Shown piece by piece: positions 17,288 through 27,105 of a DNA stretch of 64,000 nt. Below the pieces are notes generated by a model that made no database searches, was not told where the DNA came from, and saw only the letters and a list, made by a program, of their open reading frames with translations. Where the stretch lies: the NCBI RefSeq assembly GCF_018069705.1, contig NZ_CP072943.1, positions 1,517,453 through 1,581,452 of the forward strand. The letters are read 5' to 3'. Numbering within the stretch: position 1 is the first letter of the stretch; every line of letters begins with the position of its first letter. A program made the translations under genes and the position numbers. The stretch is from Aminithiophilus ramosus (GTDB taxonomy: Bacteria; Synergistota; Synergistia; Synergistales; Aminithiophilaceae).

Positions 17288-18102
17288 ATCACCTCGAAAA
17301 TCATAAAAGCAAGACTGGCATTCAAGAGGATGCTATCAAAACGGTCGAGCATGCCTCCATGTCCAGGGATCAAAGACCCTGTGTCTTTTATATGCGCCTC
17401 GCGCTTTAGTATGGATTCAGCCAAATCTCCAAGTTGTCCTGCTGTCCCGCAAAGTAAACCCAATAACAGCAGAGGCAGAGGGGGAAATTCCCATAAAAAA
17501 GCTAATATTCCAGAACACAATAGACTAGCAACAAGTCCTCCCAAAAAACCCTCCCAAGATTTATTTGGGCTGACAGACTGGCAAAAAGGCGTTTTACCCC
17601 ATCTGGTTCCGATGAAATAGGCAAAAACGTCACAACTCCACGTACAAGCAAAAAGAGTAACCAATAAAAAAAGTCCCCACGGCTGATTTCTTAAAAGGAT
17701 CATAAAAGTCCAAGGCAATACAATATAGACAATTCCAGACAACGTCGATCCCAAGTTGAAAATGGCATGACTATGTCCTGTTAATTGTCTACGAACTATT
17801 TCAATAAAAAGGGTAATAAAAGAAGATATGGCCAACATAGCCAACATCGCGCTAAGAGGGAAACCGCGATAAGCCATAATAGGAAAAAGCAACCCTATAG
17901 CTAACCCTATTCCTTTGGATACATGAGCTTTTGTGGCTAAAATAACATAGAATTCCCACAAGGACACCATCAGGGCAACCATGACTACTAAAAGCCACAA
18001 TAAACCACCAAAAAACATTCCAGATAAAACCAGTGAGGCAAGAACAATGCCACTAATAGATCGTTTTATTGAGTTAACATTAATTAAATTATGTTCGGCC
18101 AT
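17278..18102 (-). CDS. cdsA: Phosphatidate cytidylyltransferase
   Basis: Makes CDP-diacylglycerol from phosphatidate and CTP in the inner membrane. 274 residues with about seven or eight hydrophobic helices. The C-terminal signature GDLAESILKREAHIKDTGSLIPGHGGMLDRFDS (positions about 225-257) contains the family metal-binding aspartates. It overlaps uppS by 14 bases. The gene is markedly AT-richer than dxr, with many AAA, ATA and TTT codons. Confidence 0.94.
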   Translation of the reverse strand: MAEHNLINVNSIKRSISGIVLASLVLSGMFFGGLLWLLVVMVALMVSLWEFYVILATKAHVSKGIGLAIGLLFPIMAYRGFPLSAMLAMLAISSFITLFIEIVRRQLTGHSHAIFNLGSTLSGIVYIVLPWTFMILLRNQPWGLFLLVTLFACTWSCDVFAYFIGTRWGKTPFCQSVSPNKSWEGFLGGLVASLLCSGILAFLWEFPPLPLLLLGLLCGTAGQLGDLAESILKREAHIKDTGSLIPGHGGMLDRFDSILLNASLAFMIFEVIWL

Positions 18103-18787
18103 ATCGCCTGTCCCTCTCGTTATAGCTAACTAAGGCCTTATCTAATTCTTTTTCGTCAAAATCAGGCCACAGTTTATCTGTAAAATAAAATTCGCTGTAA
18201 CTGGACTGCCAAATGAGAAAATTGCTCAACCTAAGTTCCCCGCTCGTTCGTATTATAAGATCTGGGTCTGGGACATCAGGTAAATAAAGAAAAGATCTGA
18301 AAATATTTTCGTTCAGAGGGAGAGCAATATCTGATGCGATATATTTTGAAACAGCATCAAGAATTTCTTGTCGACCTCCATAATTTAGACAAACAATCAT
18401 GTCTATTTTGGTTCCCATGCGGGTAGATTCTTCTCCATTGCGTAAAATATCGAGAATTGAAGGAGATAGATCTTCAAGGCGACCAGAAAATCTCAATCTG
18501 ACGCTTTCTTTTTTTAACTCATTTATTTTAATTTTAATAAAATATTTAAATAAACTCATGAGTCCCAAGACTTCAGTCTTAGGCCTTTTCCAATTCTCTG
18601 TCGAAAATGCGTATAAAGATATATACCTAATGCCCCTGTTACTCGCAGCTCTAACTATTTTTTCAACAGCCTGAACGCCATATTTATGACCAACAATACG
18701 AGGAAGACCTCGTTTTTGAGCCCATCGACCGTTACCGTCCATAATGATAGCTAAATGCACAGGCACACGAACGATGTCTTCACTCAT
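18089..18787 (-). CDS. uppS: Isoprenyl transferase (undecaprenyl diphosphate synthase)
   Basis: cis-prenyltransferase that builds the C55 carrier for peptidoglycan and surface glycans. 232 residues. Signature blocks: HLAIIMDGNGRWAQKRGLPR (catalytic Asp and Asn), YAFSTENWKRPK, NYGGRQEI, and DLIIRTSGELRLSNF with SEFYFTDKLWPDF. Upstream of cdsA and overlapping the udg stop by eight bases. Part of an AT-rich patch. Confidence 0.95.
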   Translation of the reverse strand: MSEDIVRVPVHLAIIMDGNGRWAQKRGLPRIVGHKYGVQAVEKIVRAASNRGIRYISLYAFSTENWKRPKTEVLGLMSLFKYFIKIKINELKKESVRLRFSGRLEDLSPSILDILRNGEESTRMGTKIDMIVCLNYGGRQEILDAVSKYIASDIALPLNENIFRSFLYLPDVPDPDLIIRTSGELRLSNFLIWQSSYSEFYFTDKLWPDFDEKELDKALVSYNERDRRYGRT

Positions 18788-19436
18788 TGGATATTGGTGA
18801 TCCTCCTTTGCTTATTTCATCCCATTTGCGTTTTACATCTTGAATATCATTCCAAGTCAAATCCTTAGGGCTATTTTTTGCTCTAGATTGATTTCTCAAT
18901 AGGTAGCTGGGATGGAATTGTGGCATCAATTCAACTCCGCGCCACTTAAACCATTTCCCTCGTAAGGCAGTTATTCCTTCAGAAGTTTTAAGCAACCATC
19001 TCGTTGGAGTATTGCCTAAAGTTATAATTATTTTTGGAGAAATTAAAGCTATTTGCGATTCAAGAAATGAATTACAGGCAACTATTTCGTCAACAGTTGG
19101 CACTCTGTTGTTGGGAGGTCTGCATTTTACTACATTAGTAATAAAAACATCTTTGCGATAGATTTTAGCTGCTTCTAGTATTTTAGTTAAAAGTTGACCA
19201 GCCTTGCCGACAAAAGCTTCTCCTTGAAGGTCCTCATCTGCGCCTGGTCCTTCTCCAATAATCATAAGCCCTGAATTAATTGACCCTTGACCAAAGACCG
19301 TTTTATTCCGTCCTTGGCAGAGGGGGCACGCCGTACACGCAGCTATTTTTTTGTTGATGATTGTTAATTCATTTTTTATATAAATTTCTTTTTTTTGACT
19401 ATCATAGATATTGAAAGCTTGTTCCAAGGCCGCCAC
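18780..19436 (-). CDS. udg: Uracil-DNA glycosylase, type 4 (iron-sulfur)
   Basis: Removes uracil from DNA. 218 residues. Cysteines CTACPLC near residue 34 and two further cysteines (VVKCRPP and VACNSF) fit the [4Fe-4S] ligands of family 4. Motif A is GEGPGADEDLQGEAFVGKAG and motif B is HPSYLLR. The start is GTG at 19436; a later TTG is also possible since the ribosome site is weak. Located between uppS and a P-loop gene in an AT-rich region. Confidence 0.92.
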   Translation of the reverse strand: MAALEQAFNIYDSQKKEIYIKNELTIINKKIAACTACPLCQGRNKTVFGQGSINSGLMIIGEGPGADEDLQGEAFVGKAGQLLTKILEAAKIYRKDVFITNVVKCRPPNNRVPTVDEIVACNSFLESQIALISPKIIITLGNTPTRWLLKTSEGITALRGKWFKWRGVELMPQFHPSYLLRNQSRAKNSPKDLTWNDIQDVKRKWDEISKGGSPISNE

Positions 19437-19444
19437 CGTCCCAA

Positions 19445-20299
19445 CTACAGATCTAAGCCTGAAACAATAACGTCAACTGACTTGACTGTTAGCCCTGTGA
19501 AATACTCTAATCCTGTTTTTATTCTTTTTTGTAACAATTTGGAAATTTCAATAAAATTTCTTGATCCAATTTTAATGAATATCTCTATGGATATATGTAT
19601 ATTGTCGTCTTCATTTTTTATTTTGTTGGATTCAATAGATAAAACTTGGTCTGTATGAATAGCAATATAGTTGACTATTTGGTTTAAAGCTTCAGGATCT
19701 ATCTTTAGATCTCCATAAAAAGTAAAAGGAGGCCTAACTATTGTTTTTTCTCCATCTTGAGGATAAAGCGGCTGCAAGAATACTCTAAATTTTCCAACCA
19801 ACTGACCAGCGAAGTTTTTTCGAACTTGAACTTGTGAAACAGGTATCACATGTTGTTTTTTATCTCTCCTTTCTTTTTTTGCTTTTTTTATTTCAGATGC
19901 AGTGGCTACTTCTTGGATTGAAATATATTTTTCTGGATCAGGTAGATTTAACGTTTTTATTATCTTTAAAGCCATATCCTTGGACGTGGCTAGAAGCATA
20001 ACTCGGCCACTTTGCTTTTCGAGGAAATTTTTGACTTGATTCTTGTGGTCTTTGTATTGAAACAAGGCTCTTCTGATTGCTTTTATCTGATTTTTTTCGG
20101 ATTTAGCGCTTTTACCGCAAGCTATCCGGCCTCTATGTATAACAAGGCCATCATCAATGATAAAATCAACATCTAGATTTCGTGCGATAAGCTGAGCTCT
20201 TCTGCTCTTCCCCGTTCCAGCAGGTCCATGGAACACAATAAGACTAAGTTTGGGGTGATTTTTATCGTAAATATTGTTTATGGACTTATCTGACTCCAA
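19445..20299 (-). CDS. P-loop protein with Asp23/Gls24-like C-terminal region
   Basis: 284 residues. The N-terminal half has a Walker A motif GPAGTGKS at 25-32 preceded by LSLIVFH. It looks like a small NTPase domain, with IIDDGLVI and VMLLATSKDMALKII as further strands. A Lys-rich linker follows (about 135-150). The C-terminal half, from about 185, resembles Asp23/Gls24 proteins in pattern: FTFYGDLKIDPEALNQIVNYIA and a repeating hydrophobic block ending GLTVKSVDVIVSGLDL. The TTG start at 20299 overlaps the hisC stop. The gene is AT-rich. Its function is not known; a role in envelope homeostasis is only suggested by the C-terminal similarity and its neighbours. Confidence 0.7.
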   Translation of the reverse strand: MESDKSINNIYDKNHPKLSLIVFHGPAGTGKSRRAQLIARNLDVDFIIDDGLVIHRGRIACGKSAKSEKNQIKAIRRALFQYKDHKNQVKNFLEKQSGRVMLLATSKDMALKIIKTLNLPDPEKYISIQEVATASEIKKAKKERRDKKQHVIPVSQVQVRKNFAGQLVGKFRVFLQPLYPQDGEKTIVRPPFTFYGDLKIDPEALNQIVNYIAIHTDQVLSIESNKIKNEDDNIHISIEIFIKIGSRNFIEISKLLQKRIKTGLEYFTGLTVKSVDVIVSGLDL

Positions 20300-21401
20300 G
20301 TCTCCTCAGTACCTTTCTAAGAGTCGCAACAAATCTCTCGTTTTCTTCTTTAAGGCCTACTGTGACTCTAATGTGATTGGACATGCCAAAATCAGAGCCG
20401 GGTCTAACGATAATCCCCTCTTTAAGAAGTGCATCGCATATCAGATCTGATTTTTCTATTTTTATAAGCATGAAGTTGGTATGTGTTTGGCTGACTTTTA
20501 CGCCCATTTCTTTGAGAGCTTTTGTTGTCTTTTCTCGCTCTGATATTGTTTTTTCTCTAATATTAAGTATGTAATCCTGCTGATCCAACGCTACGACAGC
20601 TGCGGCTAATCCGGCTTGGGTTACGCTAAAAACCCTTCGTACTTTTGCATACGAATCTACAATAGGCTTGGGAGCAATGGCATAGCCAATTCGTAAACCA
20701 GCCAAACCATAAATTTTAGAAAAAGTTCGGAGAATAACAACAGTTCCCAGTTGGCGGAAAAGATCAACTCCATTTAAATAAAATGGATCTGAAACATATT
20801 CCGCGTAGGCCTCGTCAATAATTAACAATGTTTGTTTGCTCTCCAGTTGATTAGAAAGCTTAATAAGGTCATCTCTGGCTACAAAAAGGCCTGTGGGGTT
20901 ATTGGGATTACATAAAACGACAGCTTTGGTTTTTGTGGTACAACTATCCGCCAACCCTTGAATGTTAGGCATAAGATCTTCGCCCAGGGGGACTTCAATA
21001 CAAACAGCTCCTGCTGCAGTAGCTGAAAGGCGATAGAGAGAATAGGTCGGAACAGGAAAAACAACCTCATCGCCCTCATCGATTATCGCTTGAAAAAGAG
21101 AATACAGAACACCCTCGGTTCCCGTGCCGACCATGACTTCCGAAGGAGAAACGCCCCATTTTCTCGCAATAGCGCGCTTAAGGTGGTAAGCCGCGGGATC
21201 GGGATATCGTGAAACATCAAGAGCTGCGTTAAGAACCGCCTCCCTGACCGGTTCAGGCAGGGGCCAGGGATTTTCGTTCGAGGAGAGTCGAACGACGTTG
21301 TCAAGGCCCAACTCCCTTTGCACCTCTCCGATCGGCTTTCCCGGACGGTAGGCCTCTAGGTCCACGAGAGATTTTCGTGTCAATCGATCCAACCAGGCCA
21401 A
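20286..21401 (-). CDS. hisC: Histidinol-phosphate/aromatic aminotransferase family protein
   Basis: PLP-dependent fold-type I aminotransferase of the HisC group. 371 residues from TTG at 21401, eight bases after GAGGAGG and 13 bases after the murA stop. Motifs: RLSSNENPWPLPEPV, GTGTEGVLY, CNPNNPTG, IIDEAYAEY and the lysine loop RTFSKIYGLAGLRIGYA. No other histidine genes are nearby, so the in vivo substrate could also be an aromatic amino acid. Base composition shifts from GC-rich at the 5' end to AT-rich over the last two thirds. Confidence 0.88.
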   Translation of the reverse strand: MAWLDRLTRKSLVDLEAYRPGKPIGEVQRELGLDNVVRLSSNENPWPLPEPVREAVLNAALDVSRYPDPAAYHLKRAIARKWGVSPSEVMVGTGTEGVLYSLFQAIIDEGDEVVFPVPTYSLYRLSATAAGAVCIEVPLGEDLMPNIQGLADSCTTKTKAVVLCNPNNPTGLFVARDDLIKLSNQLESKQTLLIIDEAYAEYVSDPFYLNGVDLFRQLGTVVILRTFSKIYGLAGLRIGYAIAPKPIVDSYAKVRRVFSVTQAGLAAAVVALDQQDYILNIREKTISEREKTTKALKEMGVKVSQTHTNFMLIKIEKSDLICDALLKEGIIVRPGSDFGMSNHIRVTVGLKEENERFVATLRKVLRRLGVR

Positions 21402-21414
21402 TCTTTTTTCCTCC

Positions 21415-22734
21415 TCACTGATGATTCGCGAAAGCTTCCGGCGTCTCGACGGGAAAGGATGCCTTCCCGTCGTCGTCAAGCACCGAGATCAGGCCGCCGA
21501 TCTGTCTGATCTTTTCGACAAAAGCTTCATAGCCTCGCCACAGGTGGTGGACATCGCTGATGACCGTCGTTCCCCTGGCGGTCAGGCCAGCCAGGACCAG
21601 AGCCGCGCAGGCCCGCAGGTCCGTTCCCCGCACTTCGGCCCCATTGAGAATAGGCGTGCCCGTCACGATCGAGGTATTGCCCTGTAACTCAATTTTCGCT
21701 CCCATGCGTTTCAGCTCGCCGACGTGAAGAAAACGCGATTCGAAAACCGTTTCGTGAATGATGCCCGTTCCCTCTGCCAGGCAAAGGAGAACCATCATCT
21801 GGGGCTGCAAATCCGTAGGAAATCCGGGATAAGGCAGGGTTTTCAGCGTTACGCCGGAGAGAGGCCCGTCGGCGCGAACGGTCACGGACGATTCCCGGAC
21901 CATGAGAGAAGCGCCCGCCTCTTCCAGTTTGGAAAGCAAGGCTTCCATATGTTCGGGAACGACATCCGTCACCGTGACCTCGCCCCCCGTCAGAGCTCCC
22001 GCGATGAGGAAGGTGGAGGCCTCCACTCTATCGGGGATGACGGTTATCGATCCCCCTTTGAGGCCATCGACTCCCTGAATGTGGATGGTTCCCGATCCGG
22101 CTCCTTCAATTGAAGCTCCCATAGCGACAAGGGCGTGAGCCAAATTGGTGATCTCCGGCTCACGAGCCGCATTCTCGAGGACCGTTTCTCCTTTCGCACA
22201 GGCTGCGGCCATAAGCAAATTCTCCGTGGCACCGACGGAGGGGAAATCGAGATAGATCCGACTTCCGCGCAAGCGCCCCGGTGCCGTGGCGTAAACGGCA
22301 CCTCGACGTATCTCGAGGTTGGCCCCCATGCGCGCAAGTCCCTTCAGATGAAGGTCTATGGGACGGCTGCCGATCGAGCAGCCGCCAGGCAACGGGAGGA
22401 TTGCGCGTCCTCTTCTGGCCAGAAGAGGACCCAGCACCAGAGAAGAGGCCCGCATCTTTCGGACCAGAACGTCGGGCGTCTCATAGCGCCCCAGATCGCC
22501 TCCGACCTTGACGGTCATTCTTCCGCCGACATGTTCGACGCTTGCCCCAAGGTGACGAAGGAGGTCGGCCATGATCGTCACGTCCTCGAGCCTGGGGACG
22601 CGATCGATCGACAAGGCTCCCTCCTGTAGAAGGAGAGCGGCGGCCATAACAGGTAGCGCTGCATTTTTTGCGCCCTGAGCTTTAACTACACCTGTGAGTT
22701 TAACTCCACCCTCGACACACAATCTATCACTCAA
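21415..22734 (-). CDS. murA: UDP-N-acetylglucosamine 1-carboxyvinyltransferase
   Basis: First committed step of peptidoglycan synthesis, transferring enolpyruvate from PEP to UDP-GlcNAc. 439 residues from TTG at 22734, six bases behind GGGGTG; a GTG nine bases earlier is the alternative. The catalytic cysteine is C119 in PLPGGCSIGSRPID, equivalent to E. coli C115. Because it is Cys rather than Asp, fosfomycin sensitivity at the target is expected. Other motifs are KAQGAKNAALPVMAAALL and SDVHHLWRGYE. GC-rich gene flanked by AT-rich hisC sequence and wecA. Confidence 0.95.
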   Translation of the reverse strand: MSDRLCVEGGVKLTGVVKAQGAKNAALPVMAAALLLQEGALSIDRVPRLEDVTIMADLLRHLGASVEHVGGRMTVKVGGDLGRYETPDVLVRKMRASSLVLGPLLARRGRAILPLPGGCSIGSRPIDLHLKGLARMGANLEIRRGAVYATAPGRLRGSRIYLDFPSVGATENLLMAAACAKGETVLENAAREPEITNLAHALVAMGASIEGAGSGTIHIQGVDGLKGGSITVIPDRVEASTFLIAGALTGGEVTVTDVVPEHMEALLSKLEEAGASLMVRESSVTVRADGPLSGVTLKTLPYPGFPTDLQPQMMVLLCLAEGTGIIHETVFESRFLHVGELKRMGAKIELQGNTSIVTGTPILNGAEVRGTDLRACAALVLAGLTARGTTVISDVHHLWRGYEAFVEKIRQIGGLISVLDDDGKASFPVETPEAFANHQ

Positions 22735-22803
22735 ACATCTCACCCCTGATGCTCAGCGAAAAGCCGATGCATGATTATTTACAACTAAAATAGTTGATTG
22801 CAT

Positions 22804-23703
22804 CTAAATTCCCAAAGCCACACCTAAAAACTTATATGCAGCCATATTGACTAAAAAATGAACTACAGACAAAATCAAAAGGACATAGCTCTGATTTAAG
22901 CCAAAATCCAAAAGTACATGGTGAAAATGGCCTCGATCGGGTGAAAACGGAGATCTTCCACGCAAGAGGCGACGACACATAGCAGACAAAGTATCCAGAA
23001 CGGGAATGCCTCCCAATAAAACTAAAATAAAAACAAATTTAATACTTCCTAGAGAGAGAAAGGAAAAACAAAAATCATAAACGACTAAGGAAGAACATAA
23101 AAATCCAAGCAGAGTACTTCCTCCGTCGCCAAGAAAAGTATAAGCCCTTGGAAAATTCCATATTAAAATTCCGAAACACAATCCCAAAAGAGCCGACCAC
23201 CATGGTCCGCCGCGATGTAAAAGCGATGCAAAAGAAGTTAAAGAAGCTAAAGATAGGGCTAAACCATTCATCCCGTCAATGAGATTAAACGCATTAGTCA
23301 TGCCTGTTACCCAAAAAATTAATATGATTTTGACTAATAAATCTGTCTCAACCCGCCAAATCGAAACTGCAGCAGCTAGGAAATGAAAAATCAACCTAAC
23401 TAGAGGTGGAACCGGCTTCATGTCGTCGACATATCCAATAACAAAAACAATTAGCGAAGCGGTAACTATTGGAGCAATATTGCGTCCTAAAATTCCAGCG
23501 AAGAGCGCCCAAAAAATAAATCCTGAACTTAAAACTAATCCAGCTCCCCGCGGTATTACCCCCTGATGAGATTTTCTCCCGCCAGGAGAGTCCAACATTC
23601 CGTATTGAGAGGCCAAACGAACGGAGAGAGGAGTTAATATGGAAGACCAAAAAAACAAAAATAATCCAGATATAAAATGATTATCTAGAATAAAATTCGA
23701 CAT
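22804..23703 (-). CDS. WecA/TagO-like undecaprenyl-phosphate sugar-phosphate transferase
   Basis: Transfers a HexNAc-1-phosphate onto undecaprenyl phosphate to start a surface polysaccharide. 299 residues, about ten membrane helices. Family residues: GRKSHQGVIPRGAG, GYVDDMKP with the Asp pair, NAFNLIDGMNGLA, FLGDGGST and the cytoplasmic histidine motif HFHHVLL. Nearest characterised relatives are WecA and TagO rather than MraY. ATG at 23703, just after the rpiB-upp stop. AT-rich. The acceptor glycan is unknown because no glycosyltransferases follow. Confidence 0.87.
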   Translation of the reverse strand: MSNFILDNHFISGLFLFFWSSILTPLSVRLASQYGMLDSPGGRKSHQGVIPRGAGLVLSSGFIFWALFAGILGRNIAPIVTASLIVFVIGYVDDMKPVPPLVRLIFHFLAAAVSIWRVETDLLVKIILIFWVTGMTNAFNLIDGMNGLALSLASLTSFASLLHRGGPWWSALLGLCFGILIWNFPRAYTFLGDGGSTLLGFLCSSLVVYDFCFSFLSLGSIKFVFILVLLGGIPVLDTLSAMCRRLLRGRSPFSPDRGHFHHVLLDFGLNQSYVLLILSVVHFLVNMAAYKFLGVALGI

Positions 23704-23705
23704 AA

Positions 23706-24815
<1,110 letters not shown>

Positions 24816-24883
24816 CTAATGAGGGCCTCCCATCTTCGTGAAAGTCGCCTTCTCCATGACGCCTATCATACCATTACAAGATA

Positions 24884-24927
24884 AAGCGGAGGCGCTTTTT
24901 CCCCTCAGGAAAGGCATTCCTCCGCTT
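24884..24927 (-). terminator. Terminator of the decarboxylase operon
   Basis: AAGCGGAGG and CCTCCGCTT arms enclose a second small stem. The hairpin starts about 40 bases after the oadB stop and is followed by TATC on the minus strand. It separates the decarboxylase operon from rpiB-upp. Confidence 0.6.
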
Positions 24928-24965
24928 CTGTTGGTGATCGCGATTCTCCGGAAGAGTCTACCCCG

Positions 24966-26090
24966 TCAGCTCATGAGCAGCGTGAGCATGGTGCCGGCGG
25001 CGACGGCCGTCCCGATGACGCCGGCCACGTTGGGGCCCATGGCGTGCATGAGGAGGAAGTTGCCGGGGTTCTCCTGCTGGCTCACTCTCTGGACGACGCG
25101 GGCCGCCATGGGGACGGCCGAGACGCCCGCCGCTCCGATCATGGGGTTGATCTTGCCGCCCGAGAAGATTTTCAGGGCCTGGCCGAAGAGGACGCCTCCG
25201 GCCGTGCTGCAGACGAAGGCCACCAGGCCCAGGACGATGATCTTCAGCGTCGCCGCCGTCAGGAAGGTCTCGGCCTCCATCGTCGCGCCCACCGTCAGGC
25301 CCAGGAAGATCGTCGTGGCGTTGAGAATCTCGTTCTGGGCCGCCAGGCTCAGGCGCTCCGTGACGCCGCACTCCCGCAGGAGGTTGCCGAACATGAGGAT
25401 GCCGATGAGGGGCACCGACGCCGGCAGGATGAGGCCCGAGGCGATGGTGCAGACGATGGGGAAGAGGACCCGCTCCGTCTTGCTCACCGGACGGAGGTTG
25501 TCCATGCGGATGGCCCGGTCCGCCTTCGTCGTCAGGGCCTTGATGACCGGCGGCTGGATGAGCGGCACGAGGGACATGTAGCTGTAGGCCGCCACGGCAA
25601 CCGCTCCCAGGATCTGCGGCGCCAGTTTCATCGTCAGGTAGATGCTCGTCGGGCCGTCGGCCCCTCCGATGATGGCGATGCTGGCCGCCTCTTTCACCGA
25701 GAAGCCCATCATCATGGCGCCGAAGAGGGCGATGAAGACGCCCAGCTGGGCCGCCGCCCCCAGGAGGAAGGTGATGGGGTTGGCCAGCAGGGGCGCGAAG
25801 TCCGTCAGGGCTCCGATCCCCATGAAGATGATGACGGGGTAGATTTCGTGCTGGGTCCCGAAGAAGACGTAGTAGAGAAAGCCCCCTTCGTCCATGATGC
25901 CCGACAGGGGCAGGTTGACGAGGACGCAGCCGAAGGCGATGGGCACGAGCAGGAGGGGCTCGAAGCCCTTGCCGATGGCCAGGTAGAGCAGGACGAGGCC
26001 GACGACGAGCATGACGAGATTGCCCGTCGTGAGGCCGGCGAATCCCGATTGGGAGAGGACGCTCGACAGTGATTCGATGTAGATTCCCAT
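24966..26090 (-). CDS. oadB: Sodium-translocating decarboxylase beta subunit
   Basis: Membrane subunit that decarboxylates carboxybiotin and exports sodium ions. 374 residues with nine or more hydrophobic helices. The conserved regions are GALTDFAPLLANP, IIGGADGPTSIYLTMKLAP and NATTIFLGLTVG, plus the ending MHAMGPNVAGVIGTAVAAG. ATG start at 26090 behind GGAGG. Last gene of the operon, 27 bases after the biotin carrier. The beta subunits of oxaloacetate, methylmalonyl-CoA and glutaconyl-CoA decarboxylases are alike; substrate is inferred from the alpha subunit. Very GC-rich and codon-biased. Confidence 0.94.
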   Translation of the reverse strand: MGIYIESLSSVLSQSGFAGLTTGNLVMLVVGLVLLYLAIGKGFEPLLLVPIAFGCVLVNLPLSGIMDEGGFLYYVFFGTQHEIYPVIIFMGIGALTDFAPLLANPITFLLGAAAQLGVFIALFGAMMMGFSVKEAASIAIIGGADGPTSIYLTMKLAPQILGAVAVAAYSYMSLVPLIQPPVIKALTTKADRAIRMDNLRPVSKTERVLFPIVCTIASGLILPASVPLIGILMFGNLLRECGVTERLSLAAQNEILNATTIFLGLTVGATMEAETFLTAATLKIIVLGLVAFVCSTAGGVLFGQALKIFSGGKINPMIGAAGVSAVPMAARVVQRVSQQENPGNFLLMHAMGPNVAGVIGTAVAAGTMLTLLMS

Positions 26091-26117
26091 GGTCGTTCCT
26101 CCTTTGAGGCCCGAGGC

Positions 26118-26501
26118 CTAGCCGAGGACGACGAGGATGTCTCCGGAGTTGACGGAGCCGCCTTCTTTGACTCGGATTTCCTGGACGGTGCCCGCCGCGG
26201 AGGCGAGGATTTCGTTTTCCATTTTCATGGCTTCCAGGACGAGGAGCAGGTCTCCGGCGGCGACAACGGCTCCCGGAGCGACGGCGATTTTGAGGATTTT
26301 GCCCGGCATGGGCGCCGTGACGGTGGCGGCGCCGGCAGGGGCGGGGGCCGCCACAGGAGCGGCGACGGGGGCAGGGGCCGCCACGGGGGCGGCGGCGGGA
26401 GCGGCGGCTCTGGCAGGGGTCGGCGCGGCGGCGCCGCCCAGTTCTTCCACTTGGACGTCGTAGGCGGTTCCGTTGACGGTGATGCGGTAGTTGCGGGCCA
26501 T
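26118..26501 (-). CDS. Biotin carrier (gamma) subunit of decarboxylase
   Basis: 127 residues: an N-terminal segment (MARNYRITVNGTAYDVQVEE), an Ala/Pro/Val-rich flexible linker (about 24-57) made of near-repeats of the type APVAAPAP, and a C-terminal biotinyl domain. The lysine to be biotinylated lies in EAMKMEN. The linker lets the biotin swing between the carboxyltransferase and the membrane beta subunit. ATG at 26501 with GGAGGA six bases upstream; an in-frame upstream extension exists but has no ribosome site. Confidence 0.93.
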   Translation of the reverse strand: MARNYRITVNGTAYDVQVEELGGAAAPTPARAAAPAAAPVAAPAPVAAPVAAPAPAGAATVTAPMPGKILKIAVAPGAVVAAGDLLLVLEAMKMENEILASAAGTVQEIRVKEGGSVNSGDILVVLG

Positions 26502-26683
26502 TTCAGGTCCTCCCTTTGTCGTGTCGGTTTTTGCGGGGGGCGTTCCCCCGTTCGCTGCAGGCTCCTGTTCCTTTTCCGAGGCGGGCGTCACGGTCCCGGA
26601 CGGGACGGGACGTTCGCCTTTTCCGTCTTTCCCATCGGCCGTCTTCGGCGGCGGGCCCGACAGGGCTCGGGCTCCCCGCCCGC

Positions 26684-27088
26684 CTATTCCCAGCCTTCGA
26701 GGTTGTCCAGGCGCGAGAGGCGTTTCCAGCCCGACGTGAGGCTGTCGGCCACGGCTACGGCGGGGCGGACGGAGCTGATGCGGAAGTTCTCGAGGCCGCC
26801 GGCGGCGATGGCCGCCGTGAGGACGGCGATGAGTTGGTCTCCCGCTTCCTGGGCCCTGACGACGGCCCTGGGCGCTTCCTTCGGCGACGACGACGTTTTC
26901 GACGCCTTCACCGCCTGAGCCTGGGCCTCTTTGGCCGCCTTGACGGCGTCGATCAGCCCGGCCAGGTGCTTGACTCCGATGAGCAGGAGCATGAGCGCCA
27001 TCAGGACGAGGAAGACGACGCTGAAGGCGATGAGGGAGAGGACGACGGCCCCAAGCGGACCCTGAAAGTGATCGGAGAGATGTCCCAT
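26684..27088 (-). CDS. OadG-type (delta) decarboxylase subunit
   Basis: 134 residues. One N-terminal membrane helix (about 14-38, VVLSLIAFSVVFLVLMALMLL), an Ala/Lys-rich cytoplasmic part, and a C-terminal amphipathic tail ending SRLDNLEGWE. This is the usual form of the small assembly subunit of sodium-pumping decarboxylases. It lies 17 bases after mmdA. A 182-base untranslated stretch separates it from the biotin carrier gene; I found no gene there. Confidence 0.85.
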   Translation of the reverse strand: MGHLSDHFQGPLGAVVLSLIAFSVVFLVLMALMLLLIGVKHLAGLIDAVKAAKEAQAQAVKASKTSSSPKEAPRAVVRAQEAGDQLIAVLTAAIAAGGLENFRISSVRPAVAVADSLTSGWKRLSRLDNLEGWE

Positions 27089-27105
27089 TTTCGGTCCCCT
27101 CTTTC

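Noticed and set aside
25044..26072. Arg/Asp/His-rich open frame antisense to oadB
   Set aside because: Low-complexity product of complementing GC-rich membrane-protein codons.
26502..26683. Missing gene between the biotin carrier and oadG
   Set aside because: The stretch is GC-rich with local palindromes but shows no start with ribosome site or conserved protein pattern; it is treated as untranslated spacer.
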